A DNA stretch of 26,905 bases from an uncultured Muribaculaceae bacterium (GTDB lineage: Bacteria > Bacteroidota > Bacteroidia > Bacteroidales > Muribaculaceae), in NCBI GenBank assembly GCA_934667475.1, contig CAKUMB010000018.1, forward strand, positions 1 through 26,905, in the 5' to 3' direction. A model generated the notes under the pieces. It made no database searches. It saw only the letters and a list, made by a program, of their open reading frames with translations, and was not told where the DNA came from. Shown here in pieces: positions 1 through 7,501 of the stretch (its first letter is position 1; the number at the start of each line of letters is the position of its first letter). Position numbers and translations under genes: made by a program.

Positions 1-228
1 GTGAACGGCAACGCCAGCGTCAACTCATTCTTCGGCAGCTACACCCTCAGCGGCCAGAAGCTGCAGCTTAGCGGCATAGGCATGACCCGCATGATGGGCC
101 AGAGCATGGACGTGGAGCGCGCCGTGACCAACGCCCTCAACACCGCCGCCACCGTGAGCGTGAACGGCAACACAGCCACCGTGGCCGACGCAAGCGGCAC
201 AGTGGTGATGCGCCTCACCCGCAAATAA
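1..228 (+). CDS. META-domain (HslJ-like) protein, 3' end only
   Basis: This frame is open from the first base of the window and ends in TAA at 226-228, so it is probably the C-terminal 75 residues of a longer gene. The GTG at position 1 is more likely an internal Val codon than a start. The pattern of a FFGSYTL strand, a TRMMG segment, then a final strand ending in VVMRLTRK resembles the META domain of HslJ-type proteins, which in Bacteroidales are often exported and of unknown function. The next gene starts 17 bases downstream on the same strand, so the two are probably co-transcribed. The family call rests on motif shape alone. Confidence 0.6.
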   Translation: MNGNASVNSFFGSYTLSGQKLQLSGIGMTRMMGQSMDVERAVTNALNTAATVSVNGNTATVADASGTVVMRLTRK

Positions 229-245
229 AGCACCACATCACCGAT

Positions 246-1325
246 ATGAGCAAGCACCACATCCACACCCGCCTGCGCCACATGCTGGCCGCAGCCGCAC
301 TGCTGCTGGCCGCCACCACGGCCGCCACGGCACAAGAGCAATCAAACCCCGCCCTGTATAAAGCCGTGGGCATCACTGCCGCGCAGACCAGGGCCGCAAA
401 ACAGGGCGACGTGAAAGCCATGGCCGACATCGCATTCGACTTTCAGGTCGCCTACCGCAACAGCGAGCGCCCCAACCCCGAACTGCTCGTACAGGCCGAA
501 TACTGGTATCGGATGGCCGCCGACAAAGGCGGAGGCAAGCAAATGTATGAGCTGGCCATGTTCTACTCCGACCAAAACTACCCCTACAGCAAAGTGCAAG
601 ACTGCCTGATGCAGGCCTCAGCCAAGGGCTATGCAAGCGCCACCCACTCCATTGCCTCGGGCTACCGCTATGGCCTCTACGGCTTCAGCGACAAGCGCAA
701 GAGCTTTGAGTGGTATCAGAAGGCGCAGAACCAGGGCTTCGACTGCCAGCTCGACATAGCCAACTGCTACCTGGAAGGCGACCTGGGCGCGCCACAAGAC
801 ATCGACAAAGGTCTGGCCATAATGGCACGGCTGGCCAAGGGCGGCGACGGCCAGGCCAAAAACAAAGTGGAGGAATACGGCTACGGCCCCAACGACTACG
901 ACGCGCTCATAGCCGGCGGATACGGCAAGCAAAGCGGCAATCGCACCACCGCAGGCGTCAGCCTGCCCAAGGAGCAGACCTTCGTATTCAACAGCCACTT
1001 CGACGGCACGCCAGTGGACATGGTGGTTGCCACCATCGATGCCGAGCACCACAAAGTGGAAGTGAAAATATCAGGCCCGTTTGGCAAGAAGTACAGCTAC
1101 ATAATCTCCTCGTACGAGTACGACAGCGATCAAGATTACCTGTATCTGATGACAGAAGACGGCAAAAACTTCGTGGTGCTCATTCCCCACTACAAAGACG
1201 GCGACTGCGCCATGGCCCTACGCGGCCCACAAGGCGACGACATGCTATACGGATGCACCGGCAAAGACAAATTCCGAGCCCTGGTGAGCGGCGTAATCGC
1301 CGCCATCCGCCAGCAGGCCCGCTGA
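246..1325 (+). CDS. Exported Sel1-repeat protein
   Basis: The 359-residue product opens with a basic stretch and a hydrophobic core (about residues 13-28) ending in an AxA-like site (TAATAQ), a Sec signal peptide. Residues about 84-205 contain Sel1/TPR-like helical repeats: AEYWYRMAADKG (84-95), SFEWYQKAQNQG (153-164) followed by CYLEGDLG (174-181), and a third, weaker unit (DKGLAIMARLAKGG, 187-200). Such repeats usually scaffold protein-protein contacts in the periplasm or outer membrane. The C-terminal half (about 215-359) is rich in beta strands and I do not recognise it. The gene lies 17 bases after the META-domain gene and is followed by a hairpin. The exact function is unknown. Confidence 0.75.
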   Translation: MSKHHIHTRLRHMLAAAALLLAATTAATAQEQSNPALYKAVGITAAQTRAAKQGDVKAMADIAFDFQVAYRNSERPNPELLVQAEYWYRMAADKGGGKQMYELAMFYSDQNYPYSKVQDCLMQASAKGYASATHSIASGYRYGLYGFSDKRKSFEWYQKAQNQGFDCQLDIANCYLEGDLGAPQDIDKGLAIMARLAKGGDGQAKNKVEEYGYGPNDYDALIAGGYGKQSGNRTTAGVSLPKEQTFVFNSHFDGTPVDMVVATIDAEHHKVEVKISGPFGKKYSYIISSYEYDSDQDYLYLMTEDGKNFVVLIPHYKDGDCAMALRGPQGDDMLYGCTGKDKFRALVSGVIAAIRQQAR

Positions 1326-1355
1326 CGCCCCAGCAGTCACCCGACCCCAACCACA

Positions 1356-1380
1356 GCGCCACCGCACCCCGCGGTGGCGC
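1356..1380. terminator. Hairpin downstream of the Sel1-repeat gene
   Basis: GCGCCACCGC and GCGGTGGCGC form a perfect 10-bp stem around a 5-base loop, 30 bases after the stop codon. No T-run follows, so it may only slow polymerase or protect the 3' end rather than act as a strong intrinsic terminator. Confidence 0.45.
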
Positions 1381-1433
1381 TGCCCGTTAGTGGCCGAAAA
1401 GGCGGCAAAATCGGGCGGAATGGGGGGTGGGGG

Positions 1434-1464
1434 TTGCCATTGAGCGGGTTTTGGCGTAATTTTG
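1434..1464 (+). promoter_or_regulatory. Bacteroidota-type promoter for pldA
   Basis: TTG at 1434-1436, 20 bases, then TAATTTTG at 1457-1464 matches the -33/-7 pattern of Bacteroidota primary-sigma promoters. It lies 66 bases before the phospholipase start, so that gene probably has its own transcript. Confidence 0.55.
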
Positions 1465-1530
1465 CAGCGCGGACGCTGATGAGCCGCCTATGTATTCTGC
1501 ACTAAAACAAATGCAACGAACTCTGACCAT

Positions 1531-2388
1531 ATGAAAATTAACAGCTTACTCCGCCACGCCATGTGCGCCGCCGCGGCGCTGGCTTTGGCCGCGCCGGGGG
1601 CCCGGGGGCAGATTGTGGTGCCCAAAAACCTCGAGGAGTTTAACGCCGACAGCATAAGGCGCGATTTCGACAACCGCCCGTTTTTCGGTCTGTACAAGGA
1701 CAACTACTTCACCGTGGGCACCACGGTGGGCAGCAAGCCCACGGCCGCCAATAGCGATGTGAAGTTTCAGGTGAGCATTTCGCAACGGCTCACCAAGAGT
1801 GTGCTGCCGTGGCACACCTACCTGTTTCTGATGTACTCACAAAAGTGCATGTGGAATGTGTTTGAGAACTCTATGCCTATGCGCGACCTCAACTTCAACC
1901 CTGGCATAGGATTGTCGAAGCTGCTGATTTCGAAAAACCGCCTTGTGGGCAAGCTGACGCTGCTCATCGAGCATGAGAGCAACGGGCGCGACCGCCTGGC
2001 TTCGCGCAGCTGGAACAAGATTTCGTTTTGCGGCAACATATATCTCGACCCCAACCTGATGGTGCACGGCAAGTTTTGGATTCCTATTGTGGACGGTGGC
2101 AACAACCGCGACATTCTGCGCTACAGCGGCATCTACCAGACGGGCATACAGGCGCTGAGCACCAACCGCCGCTGGGTGCTGAGTGCGACGTTTGTGAAGC
2201 GCAAGGGGTGGAACTTTAATGCCAACTCGATTGTGGAACTGGGCTTCCGCATCCGCAAAAAGGACAACCAGTTTTTGTTTTTACAATACTACAACGGCTA
2301 TGGCGAGAATCTGCTTGACTACAACAAATATCACTCGCGTTTGCGCATAGGATTGCTCATAAAACCTGACTTTTTCAGTGATTTTTGA
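1531..2388 (+). CDS. pldA: Outer-membrane phospholipase A (OMPLA, PldA family)
   Basis: The 285-residue protein has a signal peptide (residues 1 to about 26, ending ARG-Q) and then an outer-membrane beta barrel. PldA enzymes hydrolyse acyl ester bonds of phospholipids that reach the outer leaflet, which restores membrane asymmetry. The active-site block is clear: EHESNG (147-152) supplies His148 and Ser150, and SRSWN (158-162) supplies Asn162. The spacing of 2 and 12 residues equals that of His142/Ser144/Asn156 in the E. coli enzyme. The later GYYQ-like YSGIYQTGI and NGYGENLLDYN segments also match the family. The protein ends in Phe, usual for barrels. A dedicated promoter lies upstream; the ATG at 1531 directly precedes the signal peptide. 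Confidence 0.9.
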   Translation: MKINSLLRHAMCAAAALALAAPGARGQIVVPKNLEEFNADSIRRDFDNRPFFGLYKDNYFTVGTTVGSKPTAANSDVKFQVSISQRLTKSVLPWHTYLFLMYSQKCMWNVFENSMPMRDLNFNPGIGLSKLLISKNRLVGKLTLLIEHESNGRDRLASRSWNKISFCGNIYLDPNLMVHGKFWIPIVDGGNNRDILRYSGIYQTGIQALSTNRRWVLSATFVKRKGWNFNANSIVELGFRIRKKDNQFLFLQYYNGYGENLLDYNKYHSRLRIGLLIKPDFFSDF

Positions 2389-2426
2389 GTTTTTTCGCGG
2401 TTTCGGGCATTTTTTTTGGCAAAATC

Positions 2427-2457
2427 ATTGCCAGTTTAAAAAATTGTCGTACCTTTG
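2427..2457 (+). promoter_or_regulatory. Promoter for tRNA-Lys
   Basis: ATTG at 2427-2430, 19 bases, then TACCTTTG at 2450-2457. This is a good match to the Bacteroidota consensus, and the -7 box ends 28 bases before the mature tRNA 5' end. The same -7 octamer precedes tRNA-Asp further right. Confidence 0.7.
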
Positions 2458-2485
2458 CAATCGCAAAACCGAAACAAACGGTAAT

Positions 2486-2558
2486 GACTCCGTGGCTCAG
2501 TTGGTAGAGCAACTGACTCTTAATCAGTGGGTCGAGGGTTCGAGCCCCTCCGGGGTCA
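2486..2558 (+). tRNA. tRNA-Lys (anticodon CTT)
   Basis: The 73 bases fold as a full cloverleaf. The 7-bp acceptor stem is GACTCCG with CGGGGTC (one T-G pair), followed by an A discriminator at 2558. The D arm has GGTAGAGC. The anticodon stem ACTGA/TCAGT encloses the loop CTCTTAA, with anticodon CTT for the lysine codon AAG. The T arm GAGGG-TTCGAGC-CCCTC is intact. CCA is not encoded. A dedicated promoter precedes it and a strong terminator follows within 10 bases, so it is a single-tRNA transcript. Confidence 0.95.
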
Positions 2559-2564
2559 CTCACA

Positions 2565-2603
2565 GAAGCGCAGCAATCGATGATTGCCGCGCTTCGTTTT
2601 TTT
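2565..2603 (+). terminator. Rho-independent terminator after tRNA-Lys
   Basis: GAAGCGCAGCAATC (2565-2578) pairs with GATTGCCGCGCTTC (2582-2595) over 14 positions with one mismatch and a 3-base loop. A run of seven T follows (2597-2603). Confidence 0.9.
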
Positions 2604-3154
2604 CGCACACCCGCTTCCTCCTATCGCCTTCACAAAGGTTCACCGCCATATCACAAAGGCAGCTATGCGAAACAGGAAAAACAGTCGGCAACCAGTACTC
2701 ACACAGCACAAGCCGGAGGTCGGAATTTCCTGCAGTTTCGCACTGCATAGACTGCTGGTCCACGAATTCAGGATTAAAAAAATGAACGCCCCGCGCCACC
2801 GCGCTGTGGCCCGACGCATTCCAAAGTCGCGCCCGACCATTGACACCTACCCGATGAGCTATGACCACAGGGCGCAACTGTGCTGCCGCGCCTTGGCGGC
2901 ATAGCTCATCGGCCGGCTTTCGCCTAAAAGCCGCGACACCCTACTTTCGGTTGTGCCTTATTGATTCATGCTCTCGGTCTCAGTGGCCAGTCGTTAGTTT
3001 TGGGTTGTGAAGGCAAAATGTGGTTCCAGGCATGCAGTTATCCAATCACACGATATTGTCACTGCCTTGCAGGCACGCGGTTTTCAACAAATCTGGTGGC
3101 AGGCCGGCATCGCACATCACTGCACTCAGTGGCTTGCACCGACTTTTTTGTCAT
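2604..3154. other. Gene-less stretch with structured sequence
   Basis: I see no convincing gene in these 550 bases. The open frames present (ending 2785, 2904 and 3233 on plus, and several on minus) show no family resemblance, no good start context, and some overlap the tRNA or its terminator. What stands out is the long hairpin at 2851-2912 with a second perfect hairpin directly after it at 2914-2933. No consensus promoter is obvious on either strand. It may be decayed sequence or an unannotated structured RNA. Confidence 0.5.
2851..2912. repeat. Perfect 13-bp inverted repeat (long hairpin)
   Basis: CCGATGAGCTATG at 2851-2863 is the exact reverse complement of CATAGCTCATCGG at 2900-2912. 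The 36-base interior contains smaller complementary blocks (for example GCGC with GCGC, and GCCGC-GCCTTG-GCGG). Immediately after, CGGCTTT at 2914-2920 pairs with AAAGCCG at 2927-2933 as a second 7-bp hairpin. Confidence 0.7.
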
Positions 3155-3183
3155 GAAAAACTGTGAAGCCGTTTTCACGGCCT
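3155..3183 (-). terminator. Terminator of the LuxR-type gene
   Basis: Read on the minus strand, just after the stop codon, GTGAA-AACGGC-TTCAC forms a short stem followed by AG and a T-run. An alternative 5-bp stem (GCCGT-GAAA-ACGGC) overlaps it. The stem is short, so strength is uncertain. Confidence 0.5.
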
Positions 3184-3186
3184 CGG

Positions 3187-3405
3187 TCAATCTTGGTCTT
3201 CGAGCAGGCTCAGCTGGTAGGCTTTGCCTATGAGCTCGGCAACGTTGCGCGACAGAGTCTTGCGAAGCAACTGCTTGCGGTGATACTGCACTGTGTTGAT
3301 TGAGATAAACAGTTTTTCAGAGATTTCGCGGCTGTTAAACCCCTTCACCAGGTGCTTCAAAACCTCCTTCTCTCGTTCTGTTAAATCCATTTTGTGGGCT
3401 GCCAT
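3187..3405 (-). CDS. Stand-alone LuxR-type (GerE) HTH protein
   Basis: The 72-residue product is essentially one LuxR/GerE helix-turn-helix domain: LTEREKEVLKHLVKG (residues about 8-22), then the recognition region SREISEKLFISINTVQYHRKQ. The residues conserved in this fold are present (TxREKEVL, G, EI, L, ISxNTVxxHR, KL-like end). There is no receiver, PAS or other sensory domain, so it may act as a small DNA-binding protein, possibly by competing with or pairing with full-length regulators; that is inference. It has its own promoter and a terminator-like hairpin, and lies divergent from asnA across about 370 AT-rich bases. No strong Shine-Dalgarno is seen, which is normal for Bacteroidota. 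Confidence 0.8.
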   Translation of the reverse strand: MAAHKMDLTEREKEVLKHLVKGFNSREISEKLFISINTVQYHRKQLLRKTLSRNVAELIGKAYQLSLLEDQD

Positions 3406-3444
3406 AAGTAAAAAACTTTAAATAATTATGTAATAAACACATTA

Positions 3445-3477
3445 CAAATGTAACACTACAATCAAGTTATTTCCAAA
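3445..3477 (-). promoter_or_regulatory. Promoter for the LuxR-type HTH gene
   Basis: On the minus strand TTTG (3477-3474), 21 bases, then TACATTTG (3452-3445). It fits the Bacteroidota consensus and would give a 5' leader of roughly 30 bases. Confidence 0.65.
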
Positions 3478-3490
3478 TATTTAGCGCATT

Positions 3491-3524
3491 TTTGTGGTCA
3501 TTTTGAACCAAAACTATATTTTTG
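3491..3524 (+). promoter_or_regulatory. Candidate plus-strand promoter upstream of a 17-codon ORF
   Basis: TTTG at 3491-3494, 22 bases, then TATTTTTG at 3517-3524. Spacing is slightly long for the consensus. It points toward the small ORF at 3560 and on to asnA. Confidence 0.35.
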
Positions 3525-3559
3525 GGTAGTTGTCAAATTTACCACCAACAAAGGAGAAA

Positions 3560-3613
3560 ATGAACACTACAATACAAAGTAATAGTATCCATTTTCGTAC
3601 AGACGGTGCTTGA
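3560..3613 (+). CDS. Possible 17-residue leader peptide upstream of asnA
   Basis: An ATG at 3560 is preceded by AAGGAG at 3551-3556, an unusually good Shine-Dalgarno for this lineage. The frame encodes MNTTIQSNSIHFRTDGA and stops at TGA 3611-3613. A candidate promoter lies 36 bases upstream. It ends 159 bases before the asnA start, and asnA has its own -7 motif in between. The peptide holds two Asn codons but no run of regulatory codons, and I see no attenuator hairpin. It could be a real small protein, a leader, a relic, or chance. Confidence 0.25.
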   Translation: MNTTIQSNSIHFRTDGA

Positions 3614-3710
3614 AGCCATGAAATTGGGTAAAGAGTGAACATTTGCGCATTATTTTGACCAGAAATCTATCATTTTGCCAATTTTTGTTTTCGAATTAAT
3701 AAATCATGAT

Positions 3711-3718
3711 TACATTTG
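3711..3718 (+). promoter_or_regulatory. -7 element for asnA
   Basis: TACATTTG at 3711-3718, with TTTG at 3684-3687 as a possible -33 box at a loose 23-base spacing. It ends 54 bases before the chosen asnA start. Confidence 0.5.
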
Positions 3719-3772
3719 CTACAGTAATCAAACAATGTGCAACCAATAGCACTAAACAAACGACACAAGCCT

Positions 3773-4807
3773 ATGGCACTCATTATTCCGCAACACTACC
3801 GGCAGCGGTTGCTGCCAGAGACCACCGAGGTGGCCATCAAGATGATAAAAGACGCTTTTCAGCAAAAACTGGCACGCGCTCTCAGGCTGCGGCGCGTCAC
3901 GGCGCCGCTGTTTGTGCTCAGCGGCACGGGCATCAACGACAACCTCAACGGTGTGGAGCCTCCCGTGCGCTTCGACATTGCCTGCATGGGCGGCCGCCAC
4001 GCCGAGGTGGTGCACTCACTGGCCAAATGGAAGCGCATGAAGCTGGCCACCTATGGCATAGCGCCGGGCTATGGCATCTACACCGACATGAACGCCATTC
4101 GCACCACCGAGGAGCTCGACAACCTGCACTCGCTGTATGTGGACCAGTGGGACTGGGAGAAGGTGATTACCAGCAGCGACCGCAACCCCGGCTATCTGCA
4201 GGCCACGGTGCGCGACATCTACCGCGCCCTGCTCGAAACCGAGCAGCTGGTGTATGAGCAGTTTCCGCACATCACTCCGCGCCTGCCGCGCGACATACAC
4301 TTTGTGCACTCGCAGCAACTCGAAGACGAAATGCCGCAGCTCGCGCCCCACGAGCGCGAGGCCGAGGCGGCAAGGCGCCACGGGGCGGTGTTTGTGATGG
4401 GAATAGGCGCACCGCTCAGGAGCGGCAAGCCACACGACGGCCGCTCGCCCGACTACGACGACTGGATTAGCATGAACAGCGACGGCTACCGCGGACTTAA
4501 CGGTGACATCATTGTGTGGGACGACGTGCTTGGCACGTCGGTGGAACTGTCGTCGATGGGCATACGCGTCAGTCCCGAGTCGCTTAAGCAGCAACTTGAA
4601 GCTTCGGGCTGCACCGACAGGGCCACACTGCCATTTCACCGCAACCTGCTCGAGGGGCGGCTGCCGCTGTCGATAGGCGGCGGCATAGGACAGAGCCGCC
4701 TGTGCATGTATCTGTTGCAAAAAGCCCACATTGGCGAGGTGCAGGCCAGCATATGGCCCGACGAGCAGGCGAAAGCCTGCGCCGCAGCCGGCATCATGCT
4801 CATGTAG
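3773..4807 (+). CDS. asnA: Aspartate-ammonia ligase (asparagine synthetase A)
   Basis: AsnA makes asparagine from aspartate, ammonia and ATP in the cytoplasm and has a class II aminoacyl-tRNA-synthetase fold. The 344-residue frame carries the family's blocks in order: FEVVHSLAKWKR-like AEVVHSLAKWKRMKL, LHSLYVDQWDWEKV, IHFVHSQQLEDE, GAVFVMGIGAPL, SPDYDDWISMNSDGYRGLNGD, VELSSMGIRVSPESL and LPLSIGGGIGQSRLCMYLLQ. The start at ATG 3773 is preferred over the in-frame ATG at 3737 because homologs begin near this point and the extra 12 residues do not look like AsnA. The last 8 bases overlap the convergent umuC-like gene. The divergent LuxR-type gene could regulate it, but nothing in the sequence shows that. 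Confidence 0.95.
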   Translation: MALIIPQHYRQRLLPETTEVAIKMIKDAFQQKLARALRLRRVTAPLFVLSGTGINDNLNGVEPPVRFDIACMGGRHAEVVHSLAKWKRMKLATYGIAPGYGIYTDMNAIRTTEELDNLHSLYVDQWDWEKVITSSDRNPGYLQATVRDIYRALLETEQLVYEQFPHITPRLPRDIHFVHSQQLEDEMPQLAPHEREAEAARRHGAVFVMGIGAPLRSGKPHDGRSPDYDDWISMNSDGYRGLNGDIIVWDDVLGTSVELSSMGIRVSPESLKQQLEASGCTDRATLPFHRNLLEGRLPLSIGGGIGQSRLCMYLLQKAHIGEVQASIWPDEQAKACAAAGIMLM

Positions 4808-6011
4808 CCGGGCCGCCGGCATCGGGCTGCTGACGCAGCTGCGCACCCAGCACCACAGTGCCGCGCCCCACGTGGCTGTTGAGACTGTCGGCCACCGCGT
4901 CGATGCGCTGTTGCCGCTGGCGCCGCTCGGCGCCGTCTTCCCACAGACTGCGCTGCATGTCGCACTCGCTCACCACACTAGTGATGCACACGCCCGCGCG
5001 CTTGTAGCGGAAACCCTGCCGGTAGATGCCGCGCAGCAGCTTCACGGCATAGGCCACCACCTCGGCCGACGCGTTGGTGGGAGGGTCGATGCGGCACGCG
5101 GCCTGATTGGAATACTGCGGCAGGTCGGTGCGGTAGTGGTTGGTCTCCACAAACACCATCATGGCCTTGCCGCGCGTGTGCTGCCGGCGCATGGTGGCCG
5201 AGCAGTCGGCTGCGAAGTTGCTCACCTCGGCCACCAGCGGATCGAGGCTGTCGATCATCTTGGGAAAGGTGCGTGTGTTGCTCACACTCTTCGACGGGCC
5301 TTCGTAGCGCATGGCAATGCAGTCGACGCCGTTGAGTTCGCGATAGGTGTTGACTATGGGCTGCGGATAGCGGTCGGCCACCCACTGCAGCGGCTTCTGC
5401 GCGAGGTCGAGGGCCGTGGCTATGCCCTGGCGCCGCAGCCGCTCGCGGTATTTGCGTCCCACGCCCCACACCTCATCGATGGGCGTGAGCGCAAGCGCCT
5501 TGAGGCGCCGCTCGTCGGTGTCGATTATGCAACTGTGGCGGTAGGCCGGATAGCGCTTGGCAAAGTGGCTGGCGATTTTCGCCAGAGTCTTGCTGGGTGC
5601 TATGCCTATGCTCACCGGCAGCCCCACGCGCTCGCGGATTTTCAGGTGCAGCTGTTCGCCCCACTTCTTGAGGTCGACGGTGACGCCGGCCATGTCGGCA
5701 AATGCCTCGTCGATTGAATACTGGTGCAAGTCGGGGCACTCCTCGCGCAGGAGGGCCATCAGCTCGTCGCTCACCTGCTTGTAGTAGTGGTGGTCGGCCG
5801 GCAGCGCAATATACTGGTCGGGAGTGAAGCGCCCCTTCATCTTAAAATAGGGCTCGCCCATGGCTATGCCCAGCCGCTTGGCCTCGTTGCTGCGTGCAAT
5901 CACGGCCGCCTCGCCCGCGCTGAGCACAATCACGGGCTTTCCTTCAAGCTCGGGATTGCGCCGCCGCTCGCACGACACAAAGCAATTGTCCACATCGGTA
6001 ATTAGAATCAT
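4800..6011 (-). CDS. umuC: Y-family translesion DNA polymerase (UmuC type)
   Basis: The 403-residue protein copies damaged DNA with low fidelity as the catalytic part of a Pol V-like enzyme. The catalytic acids are visible: Asp6 in ITDVDNCF, and Asp101-Glu102 in YSIDEAF. VIARSNEAKRLGIAMGEPYFK is UmuC-like rather than DinB-like, as are the helix-hairpin-helix block DEVWGVGRKYRERLRRQGI and the little-finger region. The start is the ATG at 6011; the frame stays open far upstream inside the transporter gene, but that extension has no polymerase homology. Oddities: the usual NNDG before the VIARS motif reads AGEA, no umuD lies beside it, and the C-terminus stops around GRGTVVLGAQ without the SPRYTT-like tail of most UmuC proteins, just where it overlaps asnA by 8 bases. 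It lies 68 bases after the transporter gene and may share its transcript. Confidence 0.88.
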   Translation of the reverse strand: MILITDVDNCFVSCERRRNPELEGKPVIVLSAGEAAVIARSNEAKRLGIAMGEPYFKMKGRFTPDQYIALPADHHYYKQVSDELMALLREECPDLHQYSIDEAFADMAGVTVDLKKWGEQLHLKIRERVGLPVSIGIAPSKTLAKIASHFAKRYPAYRHSCIIDTDERRLKALALTPIDEVWGVGRKYRERLRRQGIATALDLAQKPLQWVADRYPQPIVNTYRELNGVDCIAMRYEGPSKSVSNTRTFPKMIDSLDPLVAEVSNFAADCSATMRRQHTRGKAMMVFVETNHYRTDLPQYSNQAACRIDPPTNASAEVVAYAVKLLRGIYRQGFRYKRAGVCITSVVSECDMQRSLWEDGAERRQRQQRIDAVADSLNSHVGRGTVVLGAQLRQQPDAGGPAT

Positions 6012-6079
6012 CTGTGTGTGTTTATTAAGGTTGAATATTGGGGTGGGTGGTGAATGCTGGGAGGTTGGCCTTTTAGACT

Positions 6080-7321
6080 TTAATTTTTCCGCCTGAGGCT
6101 GACAAAGATGGCGTAGGCCAGCACCACGGCAAACGTGGCCAAAGGCACGCCAAGGGCGACGCGCATGCCGCAGTTGTCGCCCACCCAGCCCATGGCCAGC
6201 GGACCAATGGCGCCGCCCACCACGCTCATCATCAATATTGACGATGCCGTCTCGGCGTCGCGCCCGCCAAGGCCGCGAATCGACAAGGCGAATATCGTGG
6301 GGAACATGATGCTCTCGAACACGTAGCACACTATAAGCGCCATCTTCGACAGCACCCCGAGCGGAAGCATTGCCAGCAGCACCATCAGCACGGCGCCCAC
6401 GGCGCATACCAGAAATATGCGCTCGGTGCTGATGCGGCTCATCAGCAGGCCGCCCACCACACGGCCGGCCATAAACAGCAGCAGGCCGCCCATCGACAGC
6501 GCCACTGTGGCCTGGGTGGGCGTCATGAAGCCGTCGTCGGTCATGAAGTTGATGAAAAACGTGTTGATTGATATTTCGGATATCTCGTAGCAAATGAGGG
6601 CTGCGAAGCCAAAGAAGAAGGCAAAGCCCAAAGTGCGGCGGCCACCGGAAGCCTCACCGCTGTGCGGCTCGTCGAGAATCACCTCGGGCAGTTTGATGAA
6701 GGCGAAGCACACGGCCACAGCCAGCATCATCACCGCCAGCACGGTGTAGGGCACGGCTATGCTGGCCGCAGCCTCCTGCCCGCCGCCGTCGCCTCCGAAG
6801 AAGAAGAGGCCGCCCAGCAGCGCACCGGCCACGCAGCCGAGGCCGTTGAACGACTGGGCTATGTTGAGGCGGCCGGCTGATGTGCGCGGGTCGCCCAGCA
6901 GGGTCACATAGGGGTTGGCAGCCGTTTCGAGCAGCACAAGTCCGCAGCCTATCACAAACAGCGGCGCCAGTATGTATTCAAACACCGAGAAGCTGACAGC
7001 GGGTATAAACATGAACGAGCCCACGGCAAACAGCACCAGGCCCGTGATGACGCCCACACGCGTGCCCATGCGCCTGATGAGCATTCCCGCAGGCACGGCC
7101 CCAAGGAAGTAGGCCATATACACCACGGCCTGTATCAGGGCCGACTGGGTCTTGCTCACGTGCAAAATAAGCTGGTAGTGCTTGTTGAGCACGTCGAGAA
7201 TGGCACGTGCCCCGCCCCACAGGCAGAAGAGCGACGTGATGAGTATGAACGGCAGCACATATTGCCGCGCCACAAGGCGGATGCCACCGCCATTGCTGTT
7301 ATTAGTGTCGAGTTGAGTCAT
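6080..7321 (-). CDS. fucP: FucP-type sugar:proton symporter (MFS)
   Basis: The 413-residue protein has about 12 hydrophobic segments and belongs to the FucP/GluP branch of the major facilitator superfamily, inner-membrane proton symporters for L-fucose, glucose/galactose or related sugars. FCLWGGARAILDVLNKHY (33-49) carries the acidic residue equivalent to Asp46 of E. coli FucP (here Asp43), and LLETAANPYVTLLG carries the equivalent of Glu135 (here Glu132). The start is ATG 7321 (MTQLDTNN); the 23-residue in-frame extension is basic and not part of the family. The substrate cannot be read from the sequence and no sugar-catabolic gene is adjacent. A TAAATTTG-like -7 box lies on the minus strand at 7388-7395, without a clear -33 box. 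Confidence 0.85.
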   Translation of the reverse strand: MTQLDTNNSNGGGIRLVARQYVLPFILITSLFCLWGGARAILDVLNKHYQLILHVSKTQSALIQAVVYMAYFLGAVPAGMLIRRMGTRVGVITGLVLFAVGSFMFIPAVSFSVFEYILAPLFVIGCGLVLLETAANPYVTLLGDPRTSAGRLNIAQSFNGLGCVAGALLGGLFFFGGDGGGQEAAASIAVPYTVLAVMMLAVAVCFAFIKLPEVILDEPHSGEASGGRRTLGFAFFFGFAALICYEISEISINTFFINFMTDDGFMTPTQATVALSMGGLLLFMAGRVVGGLLMSRISTERIFLVCAVGAVLMVLLAMLPLGVLSKMALIVCYVFESIMFPTIFALSIRGLGGRDAETASSILMMSVVGGAIGPLAMGWVGDNCGMRVALGVPLATFAVVLAYAIFVSLRRKN

Positions 7322-7501
7322 ATCTGTAAAAAAGTATTTAAGTGTGTGTTTAGTGCGTCTGCACCGATGACGGTGCTTAACCGACCGCAAATTTACAACT
7401 TTTTGCCCTTATTCCGGCCTATTGCACCACCATTTGCGCTTTGCGGCGGCACTAAGTGGCATAAAGTGGCGGGCAAGGGGTGATATGTGGGGCGGATTTA
7501 G

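Noticed and set aside
710..1390. 226-codon frame overlapping the Sel1-repeat gene
   Set aside because: Arg/Pro/His-rich out-of-frame translation of a supported gene on the same strand.
2584..2904. 106-codon plus-strand frame after tRNA-Lys
   Set aside because: It starts in the tRNA terminator, has no promoter of its own, and its translation resembles no family.
2851..2933. tmRNA, RNase P RNA or SRP RNA
   Set aside because: None of the conserved sequence blocks of these RNAs is visible; only generic hairpins can be supported.
6012..6593. N-terminal extension of the UmuC-type polymerase into the transporter gene
   Set aside because: The extension has no polymerase homology and overlaps a supported gene; the family start coincides with ATG 6011.
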